A DNA stretch of 64,000 bases from Sparus aurata (taxonomy: Eukaryota; Chordata; Actinopteri; Spariformes; Sparidae), in the NCBI RefSeq assembly GCF_900880675.1, contig NC_044190.1:40341945-40405944 (forward strand), written 5' to 3'. The translations under genes and the position numbers were made by a program. Under the pieces are notes generated by a model that was not told the origin of the DNA, made no database searches, and was given only the letters and a program-made list of their open reading frames with translations. Each line of letters starts with the position of its first letter. The first letter of the stretch is position 1. This document shows, piece after piece, positions 27,385-39,257 of the stretch.

Positions 27385-29157
27385 CTGAACTGGAGCTCAG
27401 ACGTGATCGGTCACCACGAGCTGCTGAACTGACTGCTGGTGTCAAAACTTTCCAGCATTTTATCCATCCAACAAAACCGTCAGCTGAACTGTGAGTCAGG
27501 TTAACCACAGCAGGATGTTACCAACACACACACACACACACACACACAGTCATGCCAGCTGAGCGTCATCATGACACAGCAGAACTTTCTAAATGCTGCA
27601 ATCTGATGACACTTTCACATGAGATGTTGAAAGGACTTCCTGTCGCTGCAGCGTCGCTCTCGTTCAACACATCTCCGTTTTTATTACAGAAGAGTTTGAA
27701 ACATTTAAAACAAACTGAGTCAGAAAAGAAAAGAGGATGGTGCAGAACTCCACAGCTGCTCGTCAGATCTGATCACTGAAGCTTCACTGCGACTTTATTT
27801 CACTCCAGCGGAAATCTGTTTGACTTCAGTGAACTTTGACATGTTGCTTCACTCTGTTTGCCAAAAGCAAGCCGTCCTGAGTCGACCTCTGAGTGGACGG
27901 AGAGCCAGAGAGTCCAAAACAGAAGCTATGGCAGCGTATCAGAACCGAGTGTCACGTCCAGCTTTAGTGAAGCTGCTTCGTCAGAGAATAAACTGGTTGA
28001 CCCACAGTGAGACAGGAGGGCGGGTCCAAACACGTCTTCTGAAAAATGTGTGAACTTTTATCCCGTTAGCAACTGAGCTAAGCTAATGAGGAGAAGAGTT
28101 TGGTGACTGTTAGCGAGTTCACGATTGTGCTCATGGAACCCGTCAGAAACTCCAAAACTGACCCAACAGCAGAACTTTAGCCGTGTCAGCTGTTAGCTGT
28201 TAGCTAAGTGGGCTTAGCAATAATAGCTTTTCCTGTATTGCGCCATCAGGAGAAACTTTCCACTCACACGTTGGAGGTTAAACAGTTTTGCTGGTTACAC
28301 TTTATCATCAAACCAGGAAAAATCAAACCATCTTCAGTTTCTGTAACACAACGTTTACTGAACCAAAAACCTCAGACGAGACAGACGATCATTTTCTTCT
28401 CCGTGCGATCAATCGAACTAAAACAGTCAGTCGTCGGATGAGGCCCGTGTCCACATGGAGTTTATTTTCTGAGCGCCAGCAACTTTTTTCAGTGGTTCCA
28501 GTTGTTGGCGTGCAGAGAATCTTTTTCAGAGCGCTCCACATTTTTCATGAGCTCGTTTGAATTTGAATTCTGGTAAAATGTTCAGAAAGGTGCTGCTGAC
28601 GTCACAATAATGTTTTATGCAGCCACATGCTTCAGGTCAGCACTGCCAGAACTGTTCTGCCCGGGGAGAACGTCATGTGGACACGGGCCTGATCGGACCA
28701 GAGAGAGACTTTCACATCAGCAGCCGGTTTCAGTCTCATCCTCATGGATCCTTCGTCTCACCTGAGCTCCTTACAGCCAATCGACGAGCAGGAGTCGTCG
28801 ATTAGCTTGGCAGGTCGTGTTGTCTTATGATTTAATTAATGAACACGTCAGACTGACGGACACATCGTCACACATCAGCTCTCTTCAACTAAACACATTT
28901 AAATATAAGTCCTGTGGTGTTAAACATTAACGCTCGTACGATAATTCCCCCAAAATACAATAATTTTATTCTTCAGGTACGATAGTTTAAAATGTCCGAC
29001 TGAGGAGGTTCCTGCAGGATCTGGATCATGAAGAGAGCCAGTCACTGCACTCAGCACCAGAACCACAACAGTTCTGAGCTGCTGGCTGGGAACCAATCAG
29101 TGTGATGAAGAGTGTCATGTGATGTGTTCAGGGTTCAATGTGAAAAATGTTTTCTCT

Positions 29158-29163
29158 TTTATT
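29158..29163 (-). terminator. Polyadenylation signal of the adaptor gene
   Basis: AATAAA on the minus strand, about 54 bp beyond the stop codon of the membrane adaptor gene. A second candidate lies near 28966. Confidence 0.55.
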
Positions 29164-29216
29164 CTTCTCTCATTCTTTGTTTCATCTCATGTCCTTCATC
29201 ATCGTCGTCGTCGTCG

Positions 29217-29895
29217 TCATCCCTCCAGCTGTGTCCTCCTGTCAGGCAGCGGAGGAGACTCCTCCTCCTCCTCCTCCTCCTCCACCTTCATCTCCTTAGG
29301 TGTATGGACAGGGGGCGTGGCCTGTCTCTCCTTCCTGCTGACTCGTGCGTACATTGAATTCCTGTCGTTCAAATCGAGCGCCGCTCCAGAGCGAGCGCTG
29401 CGCTCCTCCCCCGGCTCTTGATTGGACGGTGGTGATGATGTGTCAGCATCGCCCCGCTCTCCTCCAATGACGCTGTAGATGTGCTCCTGAGGGGCGGAGC
29501 TGTTCAGACCTGGACACAGAGACACAAGTTTGACTCATCATGACTCTTCTTCTTCTTCAGCCTCGCCCTCAGCGGCTCTGTGACACATTATGACCCAGAA
29601 ACTTTCTGCACTCATCAATAAAATATGACTGAAGATTATTTTCATATCTTATAGTCACATTGATTCACTGTAAGAAGTGAAGATTCAGTTTGTTCCTCTG
29701 ACTGCTGCTCTGGCTTTAAAATCCAAATCAAGTTAAATTAAAGTAATTATAGTTTTAATAGTTTTAGAACTTTAATCAAAAGTTCCGTCTGAGTTTTCTG
29801 CACTTATTGTCACCACACCTTGACTCTGTGGCGCCCCCAGGTGGCTCCTCCAGGGAGTGAACGAGACCGGGTTCTCATCTGCAGGACACACACAC

Positions 29896-29957
<62 letters not shown>

Positions 29958-31998
29958 CTGTCAGTAATGAAATGTAACTAAGTGCTTTTACTCAAGTATT
30001 TCTATTTTCTGCTACTTAAACTTCCACTCCCTGTATCAGATAACTTTAGTTACTAGTTACTTTACAGATTACTTGCTGAGACAGAGTAGTGCATCTTTAT
30101 ATTTATTAATTTGACCTGATCGGATTCTAATAATCATAAAAAAGCAGAATAACAAATCTGACAATCTGTTGAGTCAAAGTTCACAGAACAAACATTTACA
30201 TTTAGTTACTTTATTACTGAGACAATATCTTTACTTTCACTCAAGTATGACTTCTACATCACAGAGCAGCAGAGTGGAGCATCATGGGAAATGTAGTAAC
30301 AAGTCAACAAGTCAAAAATCAACAGAATAACAAAAAAATAGAAATGAAACCAGAACCTCCAGAAGTTTCAGATCCACCCGTCGTCTTTATCACCGCCGTG
30401 CTGCCATTGGTCTGAGCCACTAAACAAACAAACAAACAAACAAACAAACAAACAAACAGACAAACAAACAAACAAACAAACAGACAGACAGTCGTTCACT
30501 TCAGCCTCTATTAAACAGTCAAAGCAACACTTGTTCTGTATTTGAAAAAACCTCGGCTGTAACTCGTGGATGAGCAGGAAAAACTTCACAACACTGAATT
30601 TATCTCCAGCAGAATTACTATTAAAACCCATCAGAGGTTCAGAACGCTGCTGCAGCCAGAACCAGAACAGTGGATCATCACTGCTCTGGTCTCTGGAGTC
30701 AGAACTACACATGGAGGAGCAGCGTTCTGTTATCATGAAGCAACCTCCAGAACCTGCAGGTCCAACTCAGCTCTATAAACCAACCGTCAGCCCGTCTGGA
30801 GCAGCTTCTAGTCTCTGGACTGAACCGGGACTGGACTGAACCGGGACTGTTTCTCTTTGAAACCTTCTACTTTAGCTCCTCTTCCTGTTTCTGAACGTGG
30901 TTTCATGTTTTGTTTCGTGCTCTCTGTGAGTCTCCTCGTGTCTGAACTTTTACAAATGGACCTGCTGTACAAAGTGAACACACTCAGAAACATGCAGCCC
31001 GGTGGACTGACCCTGGTGGTTCTGTGGCGCCCCCAGGTGGTTCCTCCAGGGAGTGAAGGACGCTGCGTCGCCTTCAACACGAACAGACGAAGAAGAAGAA
31101 GAAGAAGAGACAAAAAAATCATCCGTCAGAACAACAAACAAACTAAAAACATTCTGCTAACCTCACAGTTCTGACGCCTCTTATTATTGATTATTATGTT
31201 GTAAAGATTAAAAAATAAACATTTCTGAAACATCATAAAGGCTTTCCAGTGATTATATGACGCTTGTTTTTAGATGATTTTCACTCGTTCATTGGCAGAA
31301 TATTTATTTATATTACAAACAAAAACTTTTCAGGTAATTTTCTCCAATAAAAATTGTTAAAATAATAATAATTATAACATTAACGTCTCCTCCATCAAGT
31401 GTTGTCAGATGTTTTGACTCAAAATGTGACAAATTTACTCACTTAAATTGACTTAAATTAAAATAAATCAATAATAACAACAATAATAATAACCAATAAT
31501 ATCAGATCAATATAATTCAGCTCTCAGTCTTCGTTCATCTCAATCACCTTTTTCATCGTTCTGGATCTCGTTGATCATCGGATTCTCTCTCGCCCCCAAC
31601 GCCTCCTCCAGCTTCACCTGTCAGTCATCAATAAAAGGTGTATTAAAACATGTTATTGATCTAAATGATCTAAATGATCTAAAGGTCAGAGGTCTCTCAC
31701 CACTCTGATGAGACTGGAGGGATTTCTGTCCACAGGATCTCGCAGGTCGAACGAACGTCTGAAGAACAAACAAACAAACAAGTTTATTTATGAAAGCGTC
31801 ACCCCAAATCCCTCCACTTCTCCATCAGCCAATCAAATCACGTTATACAAAACTCATGTAAAAACCTGCTGACCTCCCGCAGTCACTGCAGAGAGCTGTG
31901 AGGAAGATGGAGAGGAGGAGGAGGAGGATGAAGAAACCAACGACTCCCGACGACGACAGGAACCACGAACCCGCGACCTCTGACCCCAACGCCGCCAT
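29217..31998 (-). CDS. Single-pass transmembrane adaptor, PAG/LIME-like
   Basis: Seven exons join in frame to 239 residues: 31874-31998, 31701-31758, 31548-31617, 31012-31062, 30357-30419, 29819-29878 and 29217-29509. Residues 1-17 are a short outer segment and 18-36 a hydrophobic helix (GVVGFFILLLLLSIFLTAL). C37 and C40 form the CxxC palmitoylation-type motif of raft adaptors such as LAT, NTAL, PAG and LIME. The cytoplasmic tail has two SH2-ligand-like tyrosines, Y154 (HIYSVI) and Y196 (SMYARV), whose setting resembles the tail of PAG1. A Glu-run precedes the C-terminus. There is no enzyme domain. In people PAG1 lies near ZNF704 and LIME1 near SLC2A4RG, so the neighbouring znf395 supports this class. 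Without exon four the frame still holds (222 residues). Exact orthology is unresolved; the 30357 donor (GTTCTG) is weak. Confidence 0.65.
29887..29956. repeat. CA microsatellite at an adaptor exon acceptor
   Basis: (CA)n with one CG interruption. On the gene strand it is a GT run ending 9 bp before the acceptor of the exon at 29819-29878. Confidence 0.93.
30421..30491. repeat. AAAC/AGAC microsatellite at an adaptor exon acceptor
   Basis: (AAAC)n then (AGAC)n on the plus strand. On the gene strand the (TTTG)n run ends in TTTAG, the acceptor of the exon at 30357-30419. Confidence 0.93.
31012..31062 (-). CDS. Duplicated 51-bp exon of the adaptor gene
   Basis: This block encodes SFTPWRNHLGAPQNHQ, closely matching SFTPWRSHLGAPQSQ in the exon at 29819-29878. 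It has its own acceptor (GACGCAG, behind a CTT-rich tract) and donor (GGGTCAGT). Both ends are phase 1, like the flanking exons, so it can be included or skipped without a frameshift. I read it as a tandem exon duplication within one gene; a fossil copy that is no longer spliced is the alternative. Confidence 0.6.
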
Positions 31999-34824
31999 GA
32001 TCACTGAGAGAGAGACAGAGAGAGAGAGGGAGAGTTATTGTTATTGTTATTATTATCATTATGAATATTCTTGTTCTGTAATCCTGTACGCTTGGGCAAT
32101 ATTGTGAACCACATCAGTCATGCCAATAAAGCTTGTTGAAATTGAGCGACAGAGGGAGAGAGAGAGGGAGAGAGAGAGAGAGGGAGGGAGGTGTCATGTG
32201 AAAGTTGACCTCTGACCTCTGAGTCTATGAGAGGAATGTGATCAAAATGTACTGATGGTGTCGTCGACTTTCTCAACCTTGAACAAACAACTCGACACAC
32301 CTGAGACGTTCACATTATATGATTATGAGCCGACTGTCAGCAGGTGGAGTTGACAGCCAACATGGCCGACACCTCTGAGTCACACCTGGATGTCTTTAAG
32401 GACACCTGGAGACGTTTCCAGCTGTTGTCTGTAGTCGTGACGACCAGAACAGGTGTTTAAATCTAAACCAGGATGAGCGCTGCTGCACAGTGTTCACCTC
32501 ACCTGCACAGTCTAACAGCAGCGGATCATCAGACCAGCTCCTCACCCTGTGGAGGGTGGAGTGAAGGATGGCGGATGTTTGAACAGGGATCTTGTTTTCT
32601 CCCTGAGGTCTCACTGACAGACAGCAGAGACACTAGATGAGTGTTTCTGAATTTGCATTTTAGTGTTTTAGTGTGAAGCTGATGATGCTGCGTGTGAATG
32701 AGCTCCTCTCATGATTAACATGACTGATGCTGGTGGAGGGTCAGAGGTCACGCCTGTCTGTGTGAACGTCAATCAGACACACACAGTCAGAATGTCTGAA
32801 ACTATGAAGGAAACTTTCACTGAACTGTATTTCTTCAGAAGTCCCGACGACGCTGCGTTGTGATGAAGAAGCGTCTGAGCGCTCGTCCTCCTCGGAGCTC
32901 TGCTGAGTACACAGCCTGATCACGAGGCCATGTTTACTCTGCAACGCCTTCAAATAACAGACGATGTGTGCAGGTTTGAGTTGTGGAGGTGATGTAACGC
33001 TGTGGTTCTGCAGGAGTTCACCTCTGTCAGGTCCAGCTCAGCGCGGGTCGCAGCAGCGGCCCATCATCATCCTGTCAGACAAACACAGACAGCTGAGCTC
33101 GACTCATCCTGACAGATACATCATTACATTTATTTATAAAAGTCTTATGTAGATGAATAATTTGGTATTTGAGGAACAAAGTTACATACAGAGTTACATG
33201 AAGGACAAACAGTTTTTAGCTTAGCTTAGCATCAATTACAGGGAAACAGGGAAAGTTTTCTCTCATTAATTATTGACTGTAATGAAACTAAAGAGTGAAG
33301 TTAATTACATGAAAGACAGAAAATAGATGATTGATGAACAAACAATAAATATATACCACTAAAACATGTTATATATTTGATATAATGAAGATGTTTAGTG
33401 TTAAGATGCTTCCAAGTATTCTGAATAAAAAGATGAGTTGATCATGCTAATGCTAACATGCTAATCATTATGCAACAACACACATAAACATGCTGTGTTA
33501 GCTTGTTGAGAGAAGGAACTCGTGTGGCTGTTATTTCTCTGTGGATTATCTGGTTTAAAGAACGAATGAGCAGAATGTAATAAAGTGACATGATGTTTCC
33601 ATTGGAGCCCTGACATCACCACCGTGTATAATCCCACTGTGACACCACCTCTCACTTTATGGAAAATAGTTTTGAAGTGTCAAGTTTGACATCAACACGG
33701 ACGTCATGTTTGTTTTTGGAGCTGATGTTAGATTTATCATGAACCATAATCTACTGAACTAACATCACGCTGCAGTGAAGCAGACGGTAAACTAACGATT
33801 GAGACCATAAACTCATCAGGAAACTGTTTGCTGAGGTCATAAATGAAGTGTAGGGCAATTTTCTCATAAGCTTACACACATTCGTCTTGGAACCAGAGGA
33901 GCCGCCTCCTGCTGGCCGTCAGAGAGAAGAAACTCAGAGAGGAACTCTGTCCAACATGACCTCAGGAGAAACACCTGTGAGTTTATCGTTCTCATTATTA
34001 ATCAATAACTTTAATGACTGTTCTCAGAGCACAAAGGCTCCTGTGAGGCTTCATCATCATCTGGATCAGCACAGGTTGATCCGATATCGATCACATCAGT
34101 TTGTTTCCATCGCAGGAGAAGTGATCAAACCTCGTGTGATTTGTGTGAGTCAGAATTAAATTCTGTTCTCTTGTTGTCGTCTCATCAGACTGTTCGCATC
34201 ATATTTAAACACACAGTGAACTCACATGTGCTGTTTGTAAGAAACACACTGATACTGCTGATAAAATACCTGAACAGCTTCAACACACAGACACAGATTC
34301 ACACATCTCTCTGTTCACGTCTGACACTCCCACAAGAATCCTCATGTTATATTAAAGTTTGTAACTTCTGTTTACATGTACGTTCTGTCTGTATATCGGT
34401 TTGTGTTTACTGACTTACAGGAACTTTCCTGATTCTTTATCTCTGTGGTATCTTTGACATTACATGTAATAAATAACTCCTGAATCATCAGACTAGTTTA
34501 TTAATCTTAGCAGATAGAAAAACAACATTTAAATGTTAAATATCTGCAGCTGAAGGAGTCACAGTGACACTGAACCTCTGCCTGCTGCAGACTTCAGCTT
34601 AGATCGTTAAGAATAAATACAAATAAAAATGTCCCTGCTGACTCGTTATTAGCTGAAGATAAAGCTGATTAGAAGCAGCAGGTGTGTGCAGCCTACCTGC
34701 GTCCGCCGTGCTCACAGCTGAGTTCAGGTTCAGATCCCGTCGACTGAGGAGTGTTACTGCTGACGGTTTACTTATTGACAGACTGAACAAACACTGAGAC
34801 CATCTCCTGTTTGAGCTGCTTAAA

Positions 34825-34864
<40 letters not shown>

Positions 34865-34885
34865 CTCAGGAGACAGCACATGATA

Positions 34886-35130
34886 GCACATGTTTAGCCT
34901 AGCTTAGCACAAAGACTGGGAACAGGGGGAAACTGCTAGCCTTGCTCCACCACAGTAAAAGAGAGCTAACCTGAGAAAATAGTTGGAAGACAGATGAAAC
35001 TTCTCAAAGATAGTGAATTTTTATTTAGTTTCTGAAATGAACACTGACATTTTGGGTTAAACAGTCCAGGAAAGGACATGGTTAGCCTAGCTTAGCATAA
35101 ATGTTCAGTGTTAACTGCTAGCTTAGCTCA
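34886..35130. repeat. Two copies of a dispersed TTAGCCTAGCTTAGCA repeat
   Basis: TTAGCCTAGCTTAGCACAAA at about 34892 continues into GACTGGGAACAGGGGGAAAC, and a second copy follows at about 35085. A short copy also occurs at 9828-9845 and a partial one near 33220. The motif is widespread in teleost DNA; its mobile parent is not identified here. Confidence 0.65.
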
Positions 35131-36349
35131 GTAAAAAGTGAAAAACCAACTTGCAGCAGCTTCAAAATGAATATTGTTTATATATTCTGAAGGTTTATGT
35201 TCATGTAGTCTTTGTTTATTGTTATTATGTTTATTCTATATCTGTTGACATGTTTTTGATTATTTTTTCACATTTATGAAACTTTAATATCTCCACATTC
35301 TTATTATCATTCTTGTATTTACTCCCAAATTCAGAGTTCATCAATCTCTTGTTTTATCAGTCGCTCAGTGAGCTGTAGAGGACTTCGACCTGCACTCATA
35401 TTAATGAGCGGTCACATAAAGACTGTTTGATTGGATGAAGAAATGTCTTGACCACGTTCCAGCTCAGAGGACGAACCTTTCTGTGCGTCACCGCCCTCAG
35501 GGCAAACTTTGTATTTGTCGTTCCTCGACTGGTTTAAACTCCACGAACAGTTAAATCTCCAGGATGTTTGTTCGTACAGCTCGGCGGGTGTAAAGACTGC
35601 AGCTTTCTGTCGGCTTCTTCTTTTTCTCTACAAAACGACTGAATGGAGAATTCAGTCCCAAACGTTTCAGCTCGCTCTGTCGTGACAAACAGTAAAAACA
35701 CAGAGGGCGTGTTTCTGCTTTTTATGGCTGCTCCTTTGACCACAAGCAGCCGGGAGCGATAAGCTCATTAAAGTCTAAATCAAACTGAAACTGGAACCTT
35801 ATCTGCAGCTCCACCCAAACACTGTAACTGACTCGTACTGCTTGACTGGTGGAGCGAGCCTGCAGAGAGCTGTGGCAGAGAGATAACACCGACTGAACAG
35901 TTTCAACACTTCATCTGAGTGTCTCGTCCCTGGAGGAGAGAGTTGATGTGCAGATGTTTTCTGATCTCTTGGGATATTTTTCTTTTTTTCTTTAACAGTG
36001 AACTCACAGATCCGTTCGGCTCCTGAGGGTCACAATACAGAAACTGTTCAAATCAGAGACAAAATGTGGGACAACACAGAACCGACGTCCTCTCTGACTC
36101 TCAGTGTCACTTCCTGTTTAACTGTGTCCTGCGTTCAGCCGCCGTCCTGATTCCTCCAAGTGAGCTCTCAGGGTTTTAGGGGAGATTTAGATTTTAATAG
36201 TTTGGGTTTTTTAAAGTGGTGATGTGAAGACAGGGGCAGCCGACATCGACAAAGACATGTTGTGTTTCCTGAAATGTTGTTTTAACATTGTGAACACTTT
36301 CTATTACAATATTTTTCTGCTTCATGTAAAACATAATGAAAACAGTTCA

Positions 36350-36790
36350 CTTTAGAAATGATTACTGTAAATATTCACTGGTAACATGTCTGTGAATCAC
36401 AGTAACATGTTGTGTTTCTACAATATTTTGATGTAAAGTTTCCTGCTTGTGAATCTATGAATTTACTGTAAATTTACAGTAAAATTACAGCAATCTACTG
36501 CTTTCACGTTAATCTGACCATGTGGCTTGTTAGCATGTTAGCAAGTTGTTAGCCTTTTAGCATGTACTAACTGACTGTACTAACACATCTACTAACATAA
36601 CTGGATGTGCTGAACACTCATCACAGCATTTACTCGTAATGTAACATTTTTACTTTTTTAAGGTCACTTCAGAATGTTGCTTACATTCAAATTCACAGCA
36701 GATTACTGTATTCTTCCAAATAATTACCCATCATGCACTGCAGAAGCATAATGACCGTATAGTTTACTGTGAATATCGACTGTTAAGTGG
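36350..36790. mobile_element. TTACTGTAA-rich MITE-like block
   Basis: Repeated ATTACTGTA, TTTACAGTAAAATTACAG and related motifs in direct and inverted orientation resemble the element at 40930-41119. Boundaries and target duplications could not be fixed. Confidence 0.4.
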
Positions 36791-37435
36791 TTTGTTAACA
36801 GCTTAGAGTTCAGGATGTGAAATGGATTCAAGAAAAGTCTCCAGAACGTTTCTGTCAGTTTTATTCGTCCTGCGAACGATTAAAATTCAAAGCTAAAGTA
36901 AGTCTGCGAGTGGTTCTGTTCTCCTGCTGTTGTGTTCAGTCTGGTTATAAAGCTCGTTTTATTTGTGATGTCAGGTTGAGGAACTACACTACCCACAATC
37001 CCAAAGTGTGACCCTGATGTCTCTGACTGGTGGAGCTTCCTGTTAATGTACCACAACATCTGCAGGACATTCTCAGTGACCCGGTCCAGTTGTGACTGTG
37101 GAGGGTGACGGCTCGTCTCCGAGCAACTGGGTCGTCGTTCTGTCTCTGGTTGCCATGGGAACCGGCCCCTCCCTCCCTGAAAGACTGAAACTCAGACGCT
37201 GTTTCCACAAAAATGTCCAAAAAACAGTTTTATCCTCTTTGGACAGAAATATACACAAATGTGGAGTTTTAGTTTGTGATTCCTTCAACATGAGTGACGA
37301 GAATTCAAAAATTCATTTTAAACAAAAGTCAGATTTAATTAAACTTCAGTTTGAATCTTTACAGTCGATCAGTCAGTGTGCTTGTTACTGGGCAGAAAAA
37401 TGTATAAAAGAATAATAAAAATCCCTCAGAGATTC

Positions 37436-37500
37436 CTCCCCCTTCTTCTTCTCCTCCCCCTTCTTCTTCTTCTTCTTCTTCTTCTTCTTCTTCTTCTTCT
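37436..37500. repeat. CTT microsatellite next to paqr8 stop
   Basis: (CTT)n with CTCC interruptions directly abuts the paqr8 stop codon at 37499-37501, so on the gene strand the 3' UTR begins with a GAA repeat. Confidence 0.9.
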
Positions 37501-38623
37501 ATCTTTGCTCTTTCATCAGCTGAGCCTGAGCTCGCCTCCTCATGACGAGCGCCGTCATGGCGCAGCAGAGCGTCAGGCAGGGGAAGGAGGCGCAGGCCAG
37601 CAGGAGGTGCTGCTCCCCGAACTCCCTGACCAGCGCCGGCCGCCGCCACAGAAAGTCGTGGAACAGCGCCTCCTGCTGGGCCAGAGTGCAGAAGGACAGC
37701 AGGATGTGGAAGAGCTGGTGGCCGTGACCGACGATGTCAAAGCTGCCGGGCGAGAAACGCTCCGGAATCGGACAAGAGAAGAAGAAGGCTGACAGCAGGA
37801 ACAGCAGCACCTGGTGGAGAAACGAGGACTCAATCAATAAATAATGTCTTTTCAAATCAATTCAGAAACATCACCTGACATTCCATCATCATCGGGCTCA
37901 GGAGATAATGACTGCAGTTTTATTTTTGGGTAAACTGTTCCTTTAAATGACATCATGAAGGAATGATGCCACATTAATCTAAACACCAGGAAGTCTTTAT
38001 TGATTCATGGATGTTTGGATCTAAAATCACTAATCAATGAAGAAGTAAACTGATTTATGAGTGAGTGAGCAGCTCCACCTGCAGGAAGTGCAGCGGCAGT
38101 GCAGCGCTGCTGGTCCAGCTGCAGGTGAGGAGGCGGTGGGCCACGGGGCTGATGTCCAGCAGGTAGGCCACGCCCATCGGCACCACCTGGCAGAGCTTCC
38201 TGTGCAGCGGGTACGGCCGCCGGAAACGAAGCTTGGCACAACAGCAGGCGGTGCAGGAGAGCCAGGCGAGGAGGGCGGCGGCCGGGAGGAACACCTGCCA
38301 GAGATGACATCATCAGTACACCTGAACGCATCACGTGACTCACTGAGGTTGGACGTGATACGCATCAACACACCTGTCCCAGCATGCTTTGTGTCCAGGT
38401 GGTGTCGGAGCTGTACAGGCACAGAGCCAGAGCGCTGCCGTACTGATAGACGGCCACGCCCACGTAGTCCAGGAAGAAGAGCGAGTAATGCGCCTGCTCC
38501 GAGTGAGACTGCAACAGGTGAGCTGCGGCACTGCCACGTAAAACTCAGGTCATTAAATCAAATACATTTAATTTATCAATCAACTGATCAAATCAATCTG
38601 TAACAAGAAGAAGAAGAAGAAGA

Positions 38624-38654
<31 letters not shown>

Positions 38655-39191
38655 ACCTCTGCATGAACATGATCATGTAACGTTATGCTTTTGTTTGTGT
38701 CTCACCTGCAGCTCAGGTATGTGACGGCAGAGAGGACGTAGAGGACCAGAGGCAGCGAGGACACGTCGACAGAAAACCCCTGACCTTCAGGACCCTGCAG
38801 CCGGAACCCCAGGATCCCCTGAGGAGGTCAAAGGTCAGACCGGTCAGACAGAGACCTTCAAACACCTGAAGGTCAGACAGGTCAGACGGGTCAGACGGGT
38901 CAGTACCCCTCCCTGCAGGACGGCGAACGTCAGGAACCTCATCACCACGCAGACGGCGGCCAGCAGGTGGCTCCACACGTTCAGAGTCTCGTTGTGGATC
39001 TGGAAGAGGCTGAGGACGTAACAGCGCCACGACAGGCCCACCGGGCGGTACCCGGACCGGATGAACCGCTCCCGAAACAGAGGAGGGACGTCTGCGTCTC
39101 GCACGGTGGGGGGGAGGGAGGGGAGGAGGCGGTCCAGCAGGGGGGGCAGGGCGAGGCACAGAGAGGGAGGGGCGAACGACACCCGAGGCAT
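37499..39191 (-). CDS. paqr8: Membrane progestin receptor beta (PAQR8)
   Basis: PAQR8 is a seven-helix surface receptor that senses progestins and signals without nuclear entry; in fish, membrane progestin receptors are linked to oocyte maturation and sperm motility. Five exons join in frame to 360 residues (human about 354): 38907-39191, 38706-38818, 38374-38530, 38079-38294 and 37499-37810. Family marks are DVPPLFRERFIRSGYRP near 34-50, FQIHNETLNVWSHLLAA near 63-79, the Ser/His/Asp cluster S133, H137 and D154 (HYSLFFLDYVGVAVYQYGSA), LLDISPVAHR, and CPIPERF...GSFDIVGHGHQLFH with the H288-x3-H292 zinc-site pair. Wording such as CQVVP, RRPYP and DIVGHGHQ matches PAQR8 over PAQR7 or PAQR5. Start is the first ATG of an exon with a family-typical N-terminus. 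Mammalian PAQR8 coding sequence is intronless, unlike this copy. Confidence 0.93.
38603..38655. repeat. GAA microsatellite in paqr8 intron
   Basis: (GAA)n with one ATAA interruption, between paqr8 coding exons two and three. Confidence 0.93.
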
Positions 39192-39257
39192 GATGGGAAA
39201 CGACCCTGAGTTTGGCTCGATGCTCCGTCAAAGCTGAAAACAGTGAAAGAATTTAAC

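Larger units (their letters stand above)
25560..29150. other. Non-coding stretch between satellite block and adaptor gene
   Basis: No gene was recognised. It holds the CCAAT minisatellite, a SINE and a hairpin MITE (listed separately), an AC microsatellite at 27523-27548, and gene-poor sequence at 27550-29000 in which open frames have no recognisable motif. Confidence 0.5.
32000..37490. other. Non-coding stretch, adaptor gene to paqr8
   Basis: No coding exon was recognised. Untranslated first exons of the adaptor gene may lie here. Contents: GA-rich simple repeat at 32005-32030 and 32145-32190, an AC microsatellite at 34826-34866, dispersed TTAGCCTAGCTTAGCA repeats (listed separately), a TTACTGTAA-rich mobile-element-like block at 36350-36790, and a CTT microsatellite at 37436-37500. 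Confidence 0.5.

Noticed and set aside
29826..31045. CTCF-like sites (CCACCTGGGGGCGCC) as the cause of the two similar blocks
   Set aside because: The blocks also share coding frame, phase and splice signals, so exon duplication explains more of the similarity; CTCF binding is not excluded.
33887..34159. A 90-codon frame starting MEPEEPPPAGRQREE as an adaptor-gene exon
   Set aside because: It lies on the strand opposite to the adaptor gene and has no recognisable motif or splice structure.
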